Shown: positions 12,152 through 23,376 of the stretch, one piece after another
Position numbering within the stretch: position 1 is the first letter of the stretch
Layout of the letters: every line of letters begins with the position of its first letter
Source: Pseudovirgaria hyperparasitica
Lineage: Eukaryota > Ascomycota > Dothideomycetes > Acrospermales > Acrospermaceae
Assembly: GCF_010093815.1 (NCBI RefSeq)
Contig: NW_022985549.1
Coordinates: 2,071,494-2,135,493, forward strand
Length of the DNA stretch: 64,000 nucleotides
Direction: 5' to 3'
Made by a program: the position numbers and the translations under genes
Notes under the pieces: model-generated
What the model saw: only the letters and a program-made list of their open reading frames with translations
What the model was told of the DNA's origin: nothing
The model's database searches: none

Positions 12152-12751
12152 TTTGGTCATATACCGTTTGGTGATTCCGGTTGGGGTATTTCTAAGATTG
12201 ATACGCCGTAAGAGTCGAGCAATAAACATCAATATCTAGTGATACCCTCGTCGGTATGGTGGGACGTTGTGAGAGCGGCTAGCGTCGGTCCACTGGTCTG
12301 GCTGGATTGGATTGGAACTTGGAAATGACTTGAGGTGGGTAGGTGCCGTAGTAAGCATGTTTCTGACGCCCCGTGTAACCGTGACAAGACATGGTTGAAT
12401 TGTGTATATTGCATTTCACATTGTCTAATAGTTGTGCATGGTTCGAATGATGAATTCTGAGTCTTGATGATTAGACCAGGCACATACGTGTCACGAGGCA
12501 CTCTACGAATCATCGGACACCGAAGTGTTATTCATCATATACCCTCCTCTATGCTGTCCCTCATCTCATACAGAGGACTGCCCACAATGCCTTTCCCTCG
12601 AACCGCTTGTCGTATATATCCGACAATCATTTAACGCCAAAGCTCCCTATTAATTTCTCCTCTGGTCGGAATCTATTGGTGTTGCGCAAAAACACAGAAG
12701 ACATGCCGCGTGGTAATTTTACAAGACAAATATCGCGAGCCTTGAGTGACT
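12152..12751. other. Intergenic region, peptidase promoter side
   Basis: 600 bp between the peptidase start and the KRE9 stop. It includes the alternative upstream ATG of the peptidase (12229-12227). Nothing else gene-like is seen. Confidence 0.45.
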
Positions 12752-13682
12752 CTAATCTTTCCATCGGGCGAGATATTTAGCCATGTCATCAGTAGGCATG
12801 GCAGCAGGCGCAGCCTTCGAGAAGGTTAGTGACATGTTGGGCTGGTATAGTATGGCATGTACTCACCGTGTTCTCTCTGCTCGCAACACTAAAAGTCTGG
12901 GACTGAGTGATTGTTGTGGCAATACTTGGGATAGGAAGGAATGTTTTTGCAACACTGTAGCTGCTGGTAGGATACAATGGGCTCTTATCTTTCTTGGTGA
13001 TCTTTGTTGGTGGCACCTTCATCATGGGGGCAAATCTGACATTGCCAGTCTGTTGACCAAAAGGGACATCGAATTGTTCAGCTCCAGGCTCCACGACGGG
13101 CGCTCCGGCCTGATTTGAGGTTGGAGGGCCGTCTGTGCTGCTACCTACTGATTTGGCGGCAGCGTCGATGGCTGTGGGAAACGAGCCTTTCATATTGGAT
13201 AAAGAAAATCGTGACGAGTAATTTATGACTGTGCCAGCTTTACCGGTGGATGTGATCTTCAAGAAACTTAGAGCGGGTTAGTGACTGCTCGTTCCATGCT
13301 CGCACAGCTGTTTCGACCTACTATGCATTCTTAATACTGGCCCCAACAGTGGCCATTGTGACGCCTTGAGCAGCGTTTCCAGTTGTGAATATACCATTTT
13401 CGACGACCGGAGCAAGGACGGACTAATATTGAGTTCAGTGAGTCCTCTTTGAACGGTGCCTCAAACACCACTCACGAATTCTTGGTTGCTACCAGCGCAT
13501 AGTTCTATGACATAACCAGTCAAATCAGACAGTGATGGTGAAGATCCCGAGTCTTTCCAAGCTACTTCAATAGCGCCGCCTCCGTTGATTGTGGCACCTG
13601 CTGCAGGTTTTGTAAATTCGACATCGGCGGTAACAAATGGTGCCAGCAGCAACGCCACGAGGGCGAGGCAGTGACTTTGCAT
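12752..13682 (-). CDS. KRE9: KRE9/KNH1-family cell-wall beta-1,6-glucan protein
   Basis: Four exons: 13682-13476, 13422-13322, 13266-12867, 12814-12752; 256 residues. Residues 1-19 form a signal peptide (LALVALLLAPFVTA). The N-terminal Ig-like Kre9/Knh domain starts VEFTKPAAGATINGGGAIEV. The C-terminal KRE9 domain carries QTGNVRFAPMMKVPPTKIT, SPLYPTSSYSVAKTFLPIP and TTITQSQTFSVASREN, and ends DDMAKYLARWKD, which are strong family signatures. The protein is secreted and needed for beta-1,6-glucan assembly in yeast. The family tail is only recovered by splicing the 63 nt last exon, supporting the model. Introns are 52-55 nt. Confidence 0.95.
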
Positions 13683-14264
13683 CGTGTTCAGACTGGGCGT
13701 TGGAGAATCGACTGTGGACGGCGGTATACGAATTGGGGTGGTAAAGGCACTAAGGATTATGAGGCTGTTGCGTTGGCTGAGAAACTTGAAGAGTCCGAAT
13801 AAGATGACGAGGTTATCGGAGAGTGGTGGTCTGCTCTTGGCTGTCGAAGAATCGGGCTAATCAGGGCTCTTCGGAACTGGTGGCAGGTGGCAGGACGCCC
13901 GAAGCCGTTTGACATTGCCCGCGCTATCCGCATCCATTTAGCGTTACAGTTACCCCCTCGTCCATCACTAAAAAGTGCAACATTTGAGACTTTTTTCTTT
14001 TCAATTACAAAACATTATCATGGCCTGCAACACCTCATGAGTAGCAGATTCGAACACGCCTCTGCGGCTTCATTGTACTATATACGTACAGCCCTGCCGT
14101 GGAGCTATTTTGATGATGATATTATTACATGAAACGGGTATCGCGTGGAGTCGGATGCTTTTGCGCTCCAGGGGGGGATGGGGAATCTTTGCCTCCGTGA
14201 ACGCCTTGCCATCGACGTGTAAGCATCCAATATTTCATAACACATTAAACTCCGAAATTAGCAC
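13683..14264. other. Intergenic region upstream of KRE9
   Basis: 582 bp, the KRE9 promoter plus the 3' flank of the cyclin gene. No supported feature; short AT-richer stretches only. Confidence 0.45.
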
Positions 14265-15197
14265 CTACACCTGCACTGCTGCGCGCTTCACACGTAGCGG
14301 GAGGTTTGGGTCCAGCTGGAAAGAGAGGGGGAGTTTTGATCGAGCCGCGGATAGCTGAGCTGCCGTTTGCTGAAGCATGGTCGTCTTCCGTACCATGGTC
14401 TCTTGCGACAATTGCAAGTCAAAGTCCGTGAGGTAGCATAAACTGATCTCCAGATGCTGAAGCTCCCGCTCTGACACTCCTCCGACACCAGCATATCGCG
14501 AATGTGGGTATTTGAGATCTTCGAGCGCCTTCATCGCAACTCTTAATGCCGCAAGTACCAGTCTGTGTATTGTTCTTCCAGTGACGGGAACAATCTTATC
14601 CTCCACAGCCAATTTGTAGATATACGCGCACGCGGCGAGGTAGACTGCAGTCGACATCGGGCAGTAGCGTTGTAAGCGCAGTAGATAATCTTCGAGGCTT
14701 ATGGCCGGAGGCCTCTTCGAGAAGAACTTCCTTGCTATTGAAATGCGCTGGAGCTGCACATCCTCTGTGTCGTGCCCAACTACAACGGTCGCTGGCTCTT
14801 GTTCACATGCCTCTGGGCTACCAAGTTGTATATGTTTATGGGCCAAGCTGGTCAGGTCGGCGGAGGATACGGGTGTCGCTGGTCTTGAGGGAGTTCTGGG
14901 TCGTGTGTTGTTGCCTAATGATCTTCGAGGGGTTGAAGGCCTACTGACCGGAGGTGTTGGTGGAACGTCTCCGGTAGCGAAAGCAAGGGATGTGACTGCA
15001 CGACACAGAAGCTTCATGGCTGTTTCTGGAGCCACTTCCGAAGGATCCCAGTCTCCAGCGGGAGGCGAAGGAGCGTTTGCGTCTGGAGAGGCCATGTGAG
15101 GGATGACGCCATGGTCGGCGGAAGGGTTTGGAGGAGACGGAGGGTGGACAGTTGTTGGCATGTTGTGTTCAGCGGAAGGCGTATTTGGAGAACCCAT
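14265..15197 (-). CDS. PHO80-like cyclin (PCL6/PCL7 type)
   Basis: Single exon, 310 residues. The N-terminal 150 residues are Pro/Ser/Thr-rich and disordered, with several S/T-P sites. The cyclin box follows: AISLEDYLLRLQRYCPMS, VYLAACAYIYKLAVED, TGRTIHRLVLAALRVAMKAL, the diagnostic YPHSRYAGVGGVSEREL and LEISLCYLTDFDLQL. This last pair identifies the Pho80 family, whose members pair with the Pho85 kinase to control phosphate, glycogen or stress responses. The C-terminal ~50 residues are low-complexity. The start is the first in-frame ATG; the frame is not extended convincingly upstream. Confidence 0.92.
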   Translation of the reverse strand: MGSPNTPSAEHNMPTTVHPPSPPNPSADHGVIPHMASPDANAPSPPAGDWDPSEVAPETAMKLLCRAVTSLAFATGDVPPTPPVSRPSTPRRSLGNNTRPRTPSRPATPVSSADLTSLAHKHIQLGSPEACEQEPATVVVGHDTEDVQLQRISIARKFFSKRPPAISLEDYLLRLQRYCPMSTAVYLAACAYIYKLAVEDKIVPVTGRTIHRLVLAALRVAMKALEDLKYPHSRYAGVGGVSERELQHLEISLCYLTDFDLQLSQETMVRKTTMLQQTAAQLSAARSKLPLSFQLDPNLPLRVKRAAVQV

Positions 15198-17745
15198 TGC
15201 AATAAATCAGAGAACGATATGGCTGGCCTAGACAGACAGGTGACGTGAACGGAAGCTATTAAAACAAACGATTGACGGTGCCGAAAGCGTGGAGATTTGA
15301 GCGATAATTCGGTCGAAGGTGGCCATGTGATATTCAGGAAGCCGTAAGGTTTTGCGTGTAGAGCAGAGTAGTGTATAGCCAACAGCGCGAACCGTGGAAT
15401 GGATTGCGAGAAGAAGGCGTATTAAGGCGTTGAATTCTGGTCGAAGCGGTTCATGAGGGGGCCCTACCTAGTTTCTATGTAGCGGGCGTTCGGGATGGTT
15501 ATGGGATCGGGAGGAAGCTGTCACGAGCTGCAGCAAGTGTCCAGCAGCTATGCCTCAACAGAGTCTGGTTCGCTGGACTACAACTCACGATGCTGGAAAA
15601 GTGCTGGTGCATGTGCATAGATGGACCAGGCCAGGCCAGGGATTCTTTCTCATTACCGACAAGCAAGATCCTGCAGGTGCACGAGGTTGCGAATCACCGT
15701 CTGTGCGTTGTGGGGAAGAAGACTATCCACCCGCGGTCCAAGGGTAAAGTCGGCAAAAGTCAAGGAAGAGTGGAAGGGAGTAATGGAAGGGATTGTGATT
15801 GATTATGGCGAATTAATGAAGCCAAGTAGATGGATGGTGGTGGTGGTGGTGTCTTGTCTGTACTGTACCATGGAACTCGACTTCTCAAGGAAGAATGGAT
15901 GGCCGTAGACCCGATAAAGTCGCCATTTTTTGCCAACGTGAAAGCGGGGAACCGGCCATTATGCCAGGGCTGCCGTTCCATACTTGAAAGAGTTGTGGGC
16001 ACCGCAGATGGCTCGCAGATAGGATCAAGCCGTCCAGCAGCGAGGCGAAAAGCAACAATACCGCCAGATCTATGGCTGGCTGAACACAGAAAAGCAACTT
16101 ATGTGTGTGTGCATTTGGGGCATCTCTGGAACCTTTTCAATCAGTGATTGCTTAGGACGGCGTGTAACTTGTTTTCATTGATGCATGACAGCGTGGCAAG
16201 TGATTCTTCACTCCGTCTCGAGGATCTCTATTGGAACATTGAAGCTTCTATGAATAATCCAGAAGTAATTAGAGGGCACTATCCATCTTCAATATTACTC
16301 TCCTGGCTACGACTGGGGTCCCCGGTCCAGTTTGCCCAACACGAGATCTGAGTGAATCTGCAGGACCCTGGGATCTCCCTTCGAGCAGTCAATTCCCCCA
16401 ATCCTGCACTGTCAACGTGTCAGCTTTCTCTCTTGTGCTGTATCACCATTCACAGCGTCGCAGTCTCTAGCAGCGATGGCAATGTCCCAATGATACTTGG
16501 ACGCTAGCACTTCAATGGCTTGTGCAGCGTGCTGCCCATCACCACATCCACTCTTTTACCCGTGCAATTCATGTATTGGCTGCATCTTGAACCATTGTCC
16601 ATCGACAGACAGATCGCCCATCCTCTCTAGCTTCTCAAGGGAGTGCATAAGCGTGAGGGGAGGGTCGTCGCAACTCGTGGCAATTTGTAGATGATCACTC
16701 CATCTGGTGAGTCGGAAGAGAAGCCGGAGAACCACCTGGCTCATCAAAGCTTTGGGCCTGATACAGCGTGTCGCACTGGGCCAATTTGTACAACTTGTCC
16801 TTGTACTCTCCGGGCCTATACATGATAGCTCACATCAACTTGCACCAAACAGTCTGCTAGTAACGCCCTGGGTGCGTTATTGGAGGTCATGGCAAAAGGC
16901 ACGACGACTTGACTCATCCAGACACGAAGCACCGCGCAATGCCTTAAAGCCGAACAGGTACGTCCAGTGTACGAACTGTAGGTAGAACGCTCTGTTCTCT
17001 CCCAGCCTCTTTACATGAGCCATGTCTCTCTTCAACGATCCGTCTGATGTTCGACTGATATCGACGCGTGTTTGTCTTCGTCATTTCTGGTCGAACCTGC
17101 AGCTCGTTCGTTTTGTTGATGTATGGTATGACGTGCAAGATCAGTTGAAACAATGCTTGCTACATCAGGCTTCTTTAGGGCGACACACTCGTATCCGATA
17201 CTGTCAGTAAGAGTAAAAGTAGGGCGACTGGGTGTTGAGGAGTGAGTCTTGTCGCGTTCGCCCAAGACGCGTCGTCACGTTATTTCCGGATTGGGAGAGA
17301 ATTGATCTTCGGATCGCCAGGATCCACCCGTCAACTCCATCCAAGCAATGACACCAAGCTTTGTTGACGACCTTTTCGTCTTGAATTTGCTCTCTCAGCT
17401 CCCATCCTCATCAACAATGTAAACGAAGATACAATTATGATTCCGTCCGGATGGCAGGCGGTTCTGCGAAGACCGCCATAGCAGAGAGTCCTTGTTCAAC
17501 GCTGCATAGCCCCCTCGTATGCCGTCACAGCCCTTTACACTCGAAGCCTTAGGCAGAGGCCGCCTACATAGACAAGGCATTCGAATCGTCTTTTTCAACT
17601 TACGGTTTCTTCATTACATTCGATATAACTAAGCTTACAGACCCCTACCTACCTCCTCGATTGCCTTTTTCATGAACCCAATCTTCACCACACTTCCTCC
17701 CAGCTCTTTATACTGGCACTATTACTCTAGGCTGCCACACTCAGC
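15198..17745. other. Long intergenic region, no gene seen
   Basis: 2.5 kb between divergently oriented genes (cyclin on minus, zinc finger on plus). Open stretches of 60-105 codons exist but show no family signature or coherent splicing. A short GGT/GGTG repeat (about 15832-15851) is the only repeat noted. Such a length could hide regulatory DNA or a non-coding RNA; none is supported. Confidence 0.4.
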
Positions 17746-18661
17746 ATGCAGAGAAGCATACTCTTCCAGATAACAATCCTTCTACTTGCACAAATGGCTT
17801 CCGCCAGTCCTCATGACACTGGTGATCTCTCACAACTGCCCAATGCCGAGACTGGGAGCTTCTATGAAGACCCTGAGGGCCTGCTGGCTGGAGCAGTGTG
17901 CCATTTCTGCGGCTTCGCGTACGAGTTCTGCAGATGCAACTATACACCCAATACATTCCGCTGGGTAGGTGGAATCGCTAATGTTGCACACTTGTCTAAC
18001 CTGTCACTATCTCTAGTCAGATCTCCTCGACCCCACCGAACTTCTCAACCACCCAGCGTGGCCATCGTCTTATCTTGACAACTCAAACGAGACGGCTCTC
18101 CAAAACAATCAGTTCGTAGACCCTCCCAGGCCTCGTTTGATAATCCCTCAAACAGAAGCCTTCAACAACAACAACCTAAGCACGGAGTACCCTGAAGCAT
18201 CAATCGACGGGATATTATCATCAACATACAATGCGGGGGATCGACTTAGTCCGCAGTCGGCAAAGTCATCGAGAAGACCACGAGAACAGAATGGTTATAG
18301 CTGTGATATATGCAGGTCGACCTTTGATCGCGAGTGCGACTTGAAGTAAGTCTCAATAATGCTTTGTCCAGAGAACATACGACTAAGTGTGTCAAGTCGG
18401 CATAAGAAGATACATCTCGACAACCACCGCAGACCGATCAAATGTCCTGATTGCGACAAGGGCTTCCTATACCCGAAGGATCTCAAAAGACACCAGAGCA
18501 CACATACTGCCTCAGAGAGGACCTTCTTCTGTCCTGTTGCAGGGTGTAAGTCGAATGCCAACGGGTTCACAAGGAAAGATAATTACAAACGACATATGCG
18601 GAGCAAACACTCTCGATCTACGCTGGATACTGCGTCAGTATCTGGTACCTCTACAACCTAA
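17746..18661 (+). CDS. C2H2 zinc-finger protein
   Basis: Three exons: 17746-17964, 18017-18345, 18397-18661; 270 residues from the first ATG, 254 from an in-frame ATG at 17794. An N-terminal CHFCGFAYEFCRC cluster could bind metal. After a disordered middle come three C-terminal C2H2 fingers: CDIC-x12-HKKIH (residues completed by the 18346-18396 intron), CPDCDKGFLYPKDLKRHQSTH, and CPVAGC...RHMRSKH. This suggests a DNA-binding regulator. If translation begins at 17746, the first 22 residues (ILFQITILLLAQ) look like a signal peptide, odd for a transcription factor; initiation at 17794 (MASASPHDTG) would remove it. No close family member was recognised. Confidence 0.8.
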
Positions 18662-19440
18662 TATAATCTAGGCCAATGACGATGCATGGTATCGCTATAC
18701 TCAACACGATTTACGCTATCACAGACCACAGGCACGGATATTACGAATGGTTGCGGCTAGGCCCGGCGCTACGGTCTAGTATTGCACGCTCCGCGCTGGT
18801 CGCGAATTGAGCACGATTTATCTCTTATATGCACCGCCACATTTTTCACGTCTTATACTATCACATTTCCGCCTCTTGTGCCCTTTTAGACTTTGGTTGG
18901 TCATTATTGGCATGAACGTTTCGCATTGGAAGCCCGCTACATCTTCGCTGCCCGTGTATATATGCAGTATACCCCACTTGTTCTTTCTACCTATACTGTA
19001 ATTCCTGTCGCCAGGCATAACGATAATGCTAGACATGTAATACACCCATTCACACCAGCGAGCCATTCCAGTGCATACTCACAGCGACCACGTCCCATGT
19101 TTCACCCGGACCGGTGACTCAACAGATCCCCCTCAAGACTCCCGGTCGCCCACCTCGTGACAAAGTGGCCCAAATCCTACTGCATCCAACCACCACCACC
19201 ACCAGGCTAAATAAACCTAACCTCGTGCACAAGCCTCACAACGCACAACTGTGTGCACTTTCAGTGTCTTACAAAATAGGGCCGTACACCTAAATCACCT
19301 CACCAGCAGCGACAGCCTTACCTTACCTAATGTCTGGCACCCAAGAACTTTCCCTGGGACTTGGGTCTACGTACGACGTCAGATCACTTCCTAGCCTTGA
19401 CTCCATAACTCGCGTGCCTAGCCGTAGCCCGTAGCCTGTA

Positions 19441-19474
19441 CCCGCAACCCGCAACCCGCAACCCGCAACCCGCA
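19441..19474. repeat. (CCCGCAA)n heptamer repeat
   Basis: Five near-perfect copies of the 7-bp unit CCCGCAA read on the plus strand. The unit does not match the usual fungal telomere unit TTAGGG. Confidence 0.9.
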
Positions 19475-19557
19475 GCCCCCGTCTTTTGGCTGCCTGATGG
19501 ACCTTTCCTCTCGCTTGGGGGGAAGGGCGGGAAGTGGGTAGAAGTGGATGAAAGTGG

Positions 19558-19605
19558 AAGGGCAAGGGAAGGGCAAGGCAAGGCAAGGCAGGGCAAGGCA
19601 AGGCA
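19558..19605. repeat. (GGCAA)n pentamer repeat
   Basis: A run built from GGGCAAGG/GGCAAGGCAAGGCA units, imperfect, about 45 bp. Confidence 0.85.
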
Positions 19606-19803
19606 GACGAGTGGAGTGGGGCGGCGAATGGAGGATGTTACCTGGAGGGGGTGTTTGGTGTTTGTGTGCTATATAGGGCGTGCTATAGCGTGTCTTGGTT
19701 GCCTTGATTACTATGCGGGTTTTGTTGTTTTTTTGGGGTTTGGCTCGTGTTTTGATTTGTAAGTTTGATGGTTTGGTGTTTTGAGGTTGGGATTTGGAGT
19801 CTC

Positions 19804-19838
19804 GGGGATTGGGCATTGGGCATTGGGCATTGGGCACT
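19804..19838. repeat. (GGGCATT)n heptamer repeat
   Basis: Three perfect copies of GGGCATT from 19811, flanked by one degenerate copy on each side. Confidence 0.9.
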
Positions 19839-20390
19839 GGTTTGGTTTCATGTGGGTTGGGGATTGAGGGTGGATGGTGTCGTATGTTGTGTTATGTTGT
19901 TTTGGATTGCGCTGTGGTGTCTTGGATTTGGTCTCTTGTATTGATCATTAGCTTATCTGCCGCGATGGAGCTATATTTCGAATGTCAAACTGAAATTTCG
20001 AAAGTAGCGAGAGAGAGAAAAAAGGGGGTATCAAACTATCATACAGCACAACAACATTTCCGCCCATTCCATACCGCGTTCTCCTGCCTTGTGTCCAGTG
20101 TTGACGTGAGGTCTGTGGTAGCCATGGTGGGATTGACCCATCTTCGCGTCGCGGTGTATAGTGTGACATATCCCACCTTGAGCAGGCGGAAGCGTGAGAG
20201 ACAGCGCAAGCCACGCATGCCACCGGTGGGATGTTCATACGCAGCGGTATCCTGCGCTGGCTGTGCATGCCTCAATCAACTCCGACCACACACACCATCA
20301 CACGACTAGAGAGACATACACCACCAAGTCCCTAGTCCACGCATCCCAAGCCATACGGCCTCACATACACACACCCTCTTTCTCCCCCTT

Positions 20391-21151
20391 CTAGTCCAAC
20401 CACGCCCACGTCACCTTCACCCTCCCATCATCCCTCCTCGCCAACATATCAAACACACCAGTCGTCGTATCAATATCCGTCGGCGCACACCCAACACAGC
20501 GATCCACAACCGTCAAATCAACACTACGCTGCGCACCCACACCCTCATGATAGCGCGTAGCACGAATCTTCTTGCCGCACAGCGGATTCGCATTCGGATT
20601 TGAGCCGGTGCTCGCGGCGTCAAAGACAAAATGCGACACGGACACGATGTGGTCTTCGGACGTGGATACGACGCCGCACGCGCCGAGTCCGGGGTCGTAG
20701 TATGTGAAGTCGCCGGTCTGCGGGGATTTATTGCTGGGTAGAGGGAGGTTTTGCGCTTTGTTCCTGTGTGCTTGACGGTTAGTTGGGGGTGGGGCTGCTG
20801 TGTGGAATTGGAGTGTTTGTATGGGGGAGGAGGGGGACTGGGAACGGACTTCTTGCCTGCTGTCAAGCCGGCCGCGAGCCCGATTATAAGGGCGAGAAGG
20901 CAGACGGCGGCGATGCTGGCGATGATGATGAATTTCTTCTTGCCGAGGCCGCAGTATGCGCTGCCTCCTCCTGAACGCCTGCGCCGGACAGGGAGCGCGG
21001 TTGAGAGCTTTGTGCTGATGATGCCGATGAATGCATGGGGCCCGCTCCGGGTGGTCTTTTCGCCGTTGGCTGGGAGCTCCCAGTCGAGCTGTGAGGCTTG
21101 AGGGTATGAGGGTATGGTGTGTGCCTGTTGGGGAGGTTGTGGAGATGCCAT
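20391..21151 (-). CDS. Membrane-anchored RlpA-like double-psi beta-barrel protein
   Basis: Two exons: 21151-20850 and 20763-20391; 224 residues. The first ~75 residues are cytosolic and Pro/Ser-rich, ending in a basic patch (RRRRSGGG, GKKKF). One transmembrane helix follows (IIIASIAAVCLLALIIGLAAGL), predicting a type II protein. The outer part is a DPBB domain: GDFTYYDPGLGACG, SVSHFVFDAAS, NPLCGKKI, VDLTVVDRCVGC, DIDTTTGVFDMLA and VTWAWLD, the expansin/RlpA-like core with conserved Cys pairs and the catalytic-type Asp of TVVDRC. The intron (86 nt, GTCCGT donor, CTAAC branch) is needed to join the anchor to the barrel. Such fungal proteins act at the cell wall or are secreted; the exact role is unknown. 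Confidence 0.87.
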
Positions 21152-21838
21152 CGCGCGGATGCGGGGAATCGCGAGTGGCGAAGGGACTATGAATTGGTGG
21201 GAAGGAGTGTGTTTGTGTGTTTGTAGTAAATGAGAGGTGCTGTCAAAGCATGTTTACGCCGTACGAATGACGGGTGAATGAGTGAATGAGTGAATAAACA
21301 CTGAAGCGTGCAATTGAAGCAGAAAAGGGACCACAGGCGTCGCGAGTCGCGGACTGAAAGCAGATCATACACGGCTTATTGTTAGCGTGCCCGGCAAAGC
21401 ACTGCGCTCGGCTTGCGGCGCGGAACCGGAGCCGAGACCGATTCGGGAAGTGACGCTGGCGGGTGGAGGGCACGATGGAACACGTTCGCATCCATCCTAC
21501 TCAAAAGCTCCCACGACACACCCACGACCTACACACTCCATTCACCACTCTACACGCTGTAACGGCGACCACGCTCACTCTTGACGCACCGCACATTGAT
21601 ACCGCCTCCAGCATTGCGTGTCTTCCAGCATCATATCATCCCTCCCCTTCTCTCACCACCTCTTCCCACCCGCCTGCATCACGCCTCTCCCACTCCATAT
21701 CCCACATCTCAACCCCTCGCCGTCTCGTCGAAACACACGTAACGCAGCATCCCGGCCCAAAATCTACTCTTTGCTTTCAACAACAACAACAGCAGCAATA
21801 CCACTCACCTCCTCCCTCCGCCCCGGCAATCGCCCACG
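21152..21838. promoter_or_regulatory. Divergent upstream region of DPBB and CUE genes
   Basis: 687 bp between divergent starts. A small GAATGAGT repeat lies at about 21272-21295. The stretch just before 21839 is C/T/A-rich with a CAA repeat, like many fungal 5' leaders. Confidence 0.45.
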
Positions 21839-22581
21839 ATGAGCAACGGCGAGATCCCCGCAACAACCCTCAACATCCCCCAACTCCTCCTCGTCCTCGT
21901 GCTCGGCTTCCTCGCCGTGCGCTGGTATCTCTCCGGGCCCCCGTCTTCAGCGTCGTCGTCCCGGTCATCCTCACGCACACCACGCATCGACTACGCACGC
22001 GTCGACCAAGTGGCACAGATGTTCCCGCAGGCAGACCGACGCGCCATCATATGGGACATGCAGCGCAACGGCGGCAACGTGGCCGCGACGACAGAGCGGA
22101 TTCTGAGCCGTGGGCTGGATGTGGTGAGTTTTGCACCTGTTTCCTGAATTTGGCCCCAAAAGGAGTGCATTGGCGTTTCGTTACTGGTGCAGCACACTAT
22201 ACAGAGCTATGCTAACAGTATATTTTCCCCCCTTCGCAGCCGCCGCCATCCTTCCAACCTCCTCTCCCGCCGCAAGCAACGCCGTCCGGCGGCGCTGGTG
22301 CTCGCGCAAATGCGAAAACTCCAGCTCATCCCGACCTCATAACGCGCTACAATCTCTCGTCGAAAATCACCCCGACAGGCTCGTCTCCGTTGGTCGACTC
22401 TGGCTCGGACACATCGACGCCGGCCTCAACGCCGAGCAAGCCTAGCTGGTCGACCAACAAGACAGAACGGGCGCTGCAGTTGCAAAGGCGGCGCGAAGAG
22501 ATGATATTAGAAGCACGGAGAAAATTGGAGGAAAAGGAGAGGGCGAAGACTGCGGTGGATAAAGGGAAGGGGAAGGCATGA
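21839..22581 (+). CDS. CUE1: CUE-domain ER protein (CUE1-like)
   Basis: Two exons: 21839-22123 and 22240-22581; 208 residues. A single N-terminal transmembrane helix (IPQLLLVLVLGFLAVRWYL) is followed by a Ser-rich linker and a CUE domain: IDYARVDQVAQMFPQADRR, IIWDMQRNGGNVAATTERILSRGL, with the family's MFP motif and helical end. The C-terminal part has a charged helix (LQLQRRREEMILEARRKLEEKER), in the place of the Ubc7-binding region in yeast Cue1. Cue1 anchors Ubc7 at the ER membrane for ER-associated degradation. The 116 nt intron separates the CUE domain from the tail. The tail ends in a lysine-rich DKGKGKA. Confidence 0.88.
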
Positions 22582-23376
22582 GTCGAGTGAGGTGTACGGA
22601 ACGGGATTTGTAGAAGCAGGAAGATTAGAGTGTGGTACCAGGAAAGAGAGAAAAATTACAAGGATAACAGACTGTGCCGTGCGTCAGTGGCCCAAAATGA
22701 TTCTTGTGACGAGTGATAGATTGGGTTATGGGCTGGGGTATAGTGCAGACGGACACGCGGACACGATGGTGTTGCAATGATGTCTCGGTACTACAAGATG
22801 TTTCTCCTTGGCAGAGTCCACAGGGGAGATTCAGCTACTTCATTGAGCAGTCCCGAGCCGTGTGAGACACAGAACGAGTCAAGACAAGCATCGAGGCTAG
22901 TCTCGCATAGCACAGTCAAAGTGAGAAGTACCAACCCAACCTTCACAGCGAAGAAGTCGCAACCATGATTGCTGTTTATCGGTATGCTATTCAAAAGACG
23001 ATCACACAGTTGGAAGTCAGATAAAGCGATTGAAGAGTGGAGTGCCGAAAAAGCCATCTCCTGTGTTGCTTCATATCAATTGGAAAGGCCATGAAATCAA
23101 ATCTTGTTGCTTCGTGCGTCATGTTTTCGTGGCCATGGGTATGCGCCATGCCTAGGTTCAAATCGTGCGCTCATCCGCCACCTCTCTCTCTCTCTCTCTC
23201 TCAAAACTCATGGGCCAGTGTCCGAGTAGATCCCCCTTTCTGTGACGGCCGTTATCTTCTTAGCACGATGCGAAACTGTTCGATGTGCTGGGTGGTGTCA
23301 TTCGTGAGCGGTGACACTTGCGCCTACACTTGTTGTGGGCGACTTTGCTTGTTGTCCTTCCTTTTCCTACCTCTCG
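22582..23376. other. Convergent intergenic region with a (TC)n run
   Basis: 795 bp between convergent stop codons. It contains a pure CT-dinucleotide run at 23183-23201 and otherwise nothing gene-like. Confidence 0.5.
23183..23201. repeat. (TC)n microsatellite
   Basis: About nine CT units in a row. Confidence 0.9.

Larger units (their letters stand above)
18662..20390. other. Intergenic region with short tandem repeats
   Basis: 1.7 kb between the convergent zinc-finger and double-psi barrel genes. It contains three distinct 5- to 7-bp tandem repeats between 19441 and 19838, listed separately. Open frames across them are repeat-driven and not believable as genes. Confidence 0.5.

Noticed and set aside
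19418-19837. Repeat-derived frames reading CPALPCLALP, NAQCPMPN and similar
   Set aside because: They translate the 5- and 7-bp tandem repeats and cannot be distinguished from chance.
23150-23175. GGTTCAAATCG resembling a tRNA B box
   Set aside because: Flanking bases do not form a T stem and no A box lies at the right distance.
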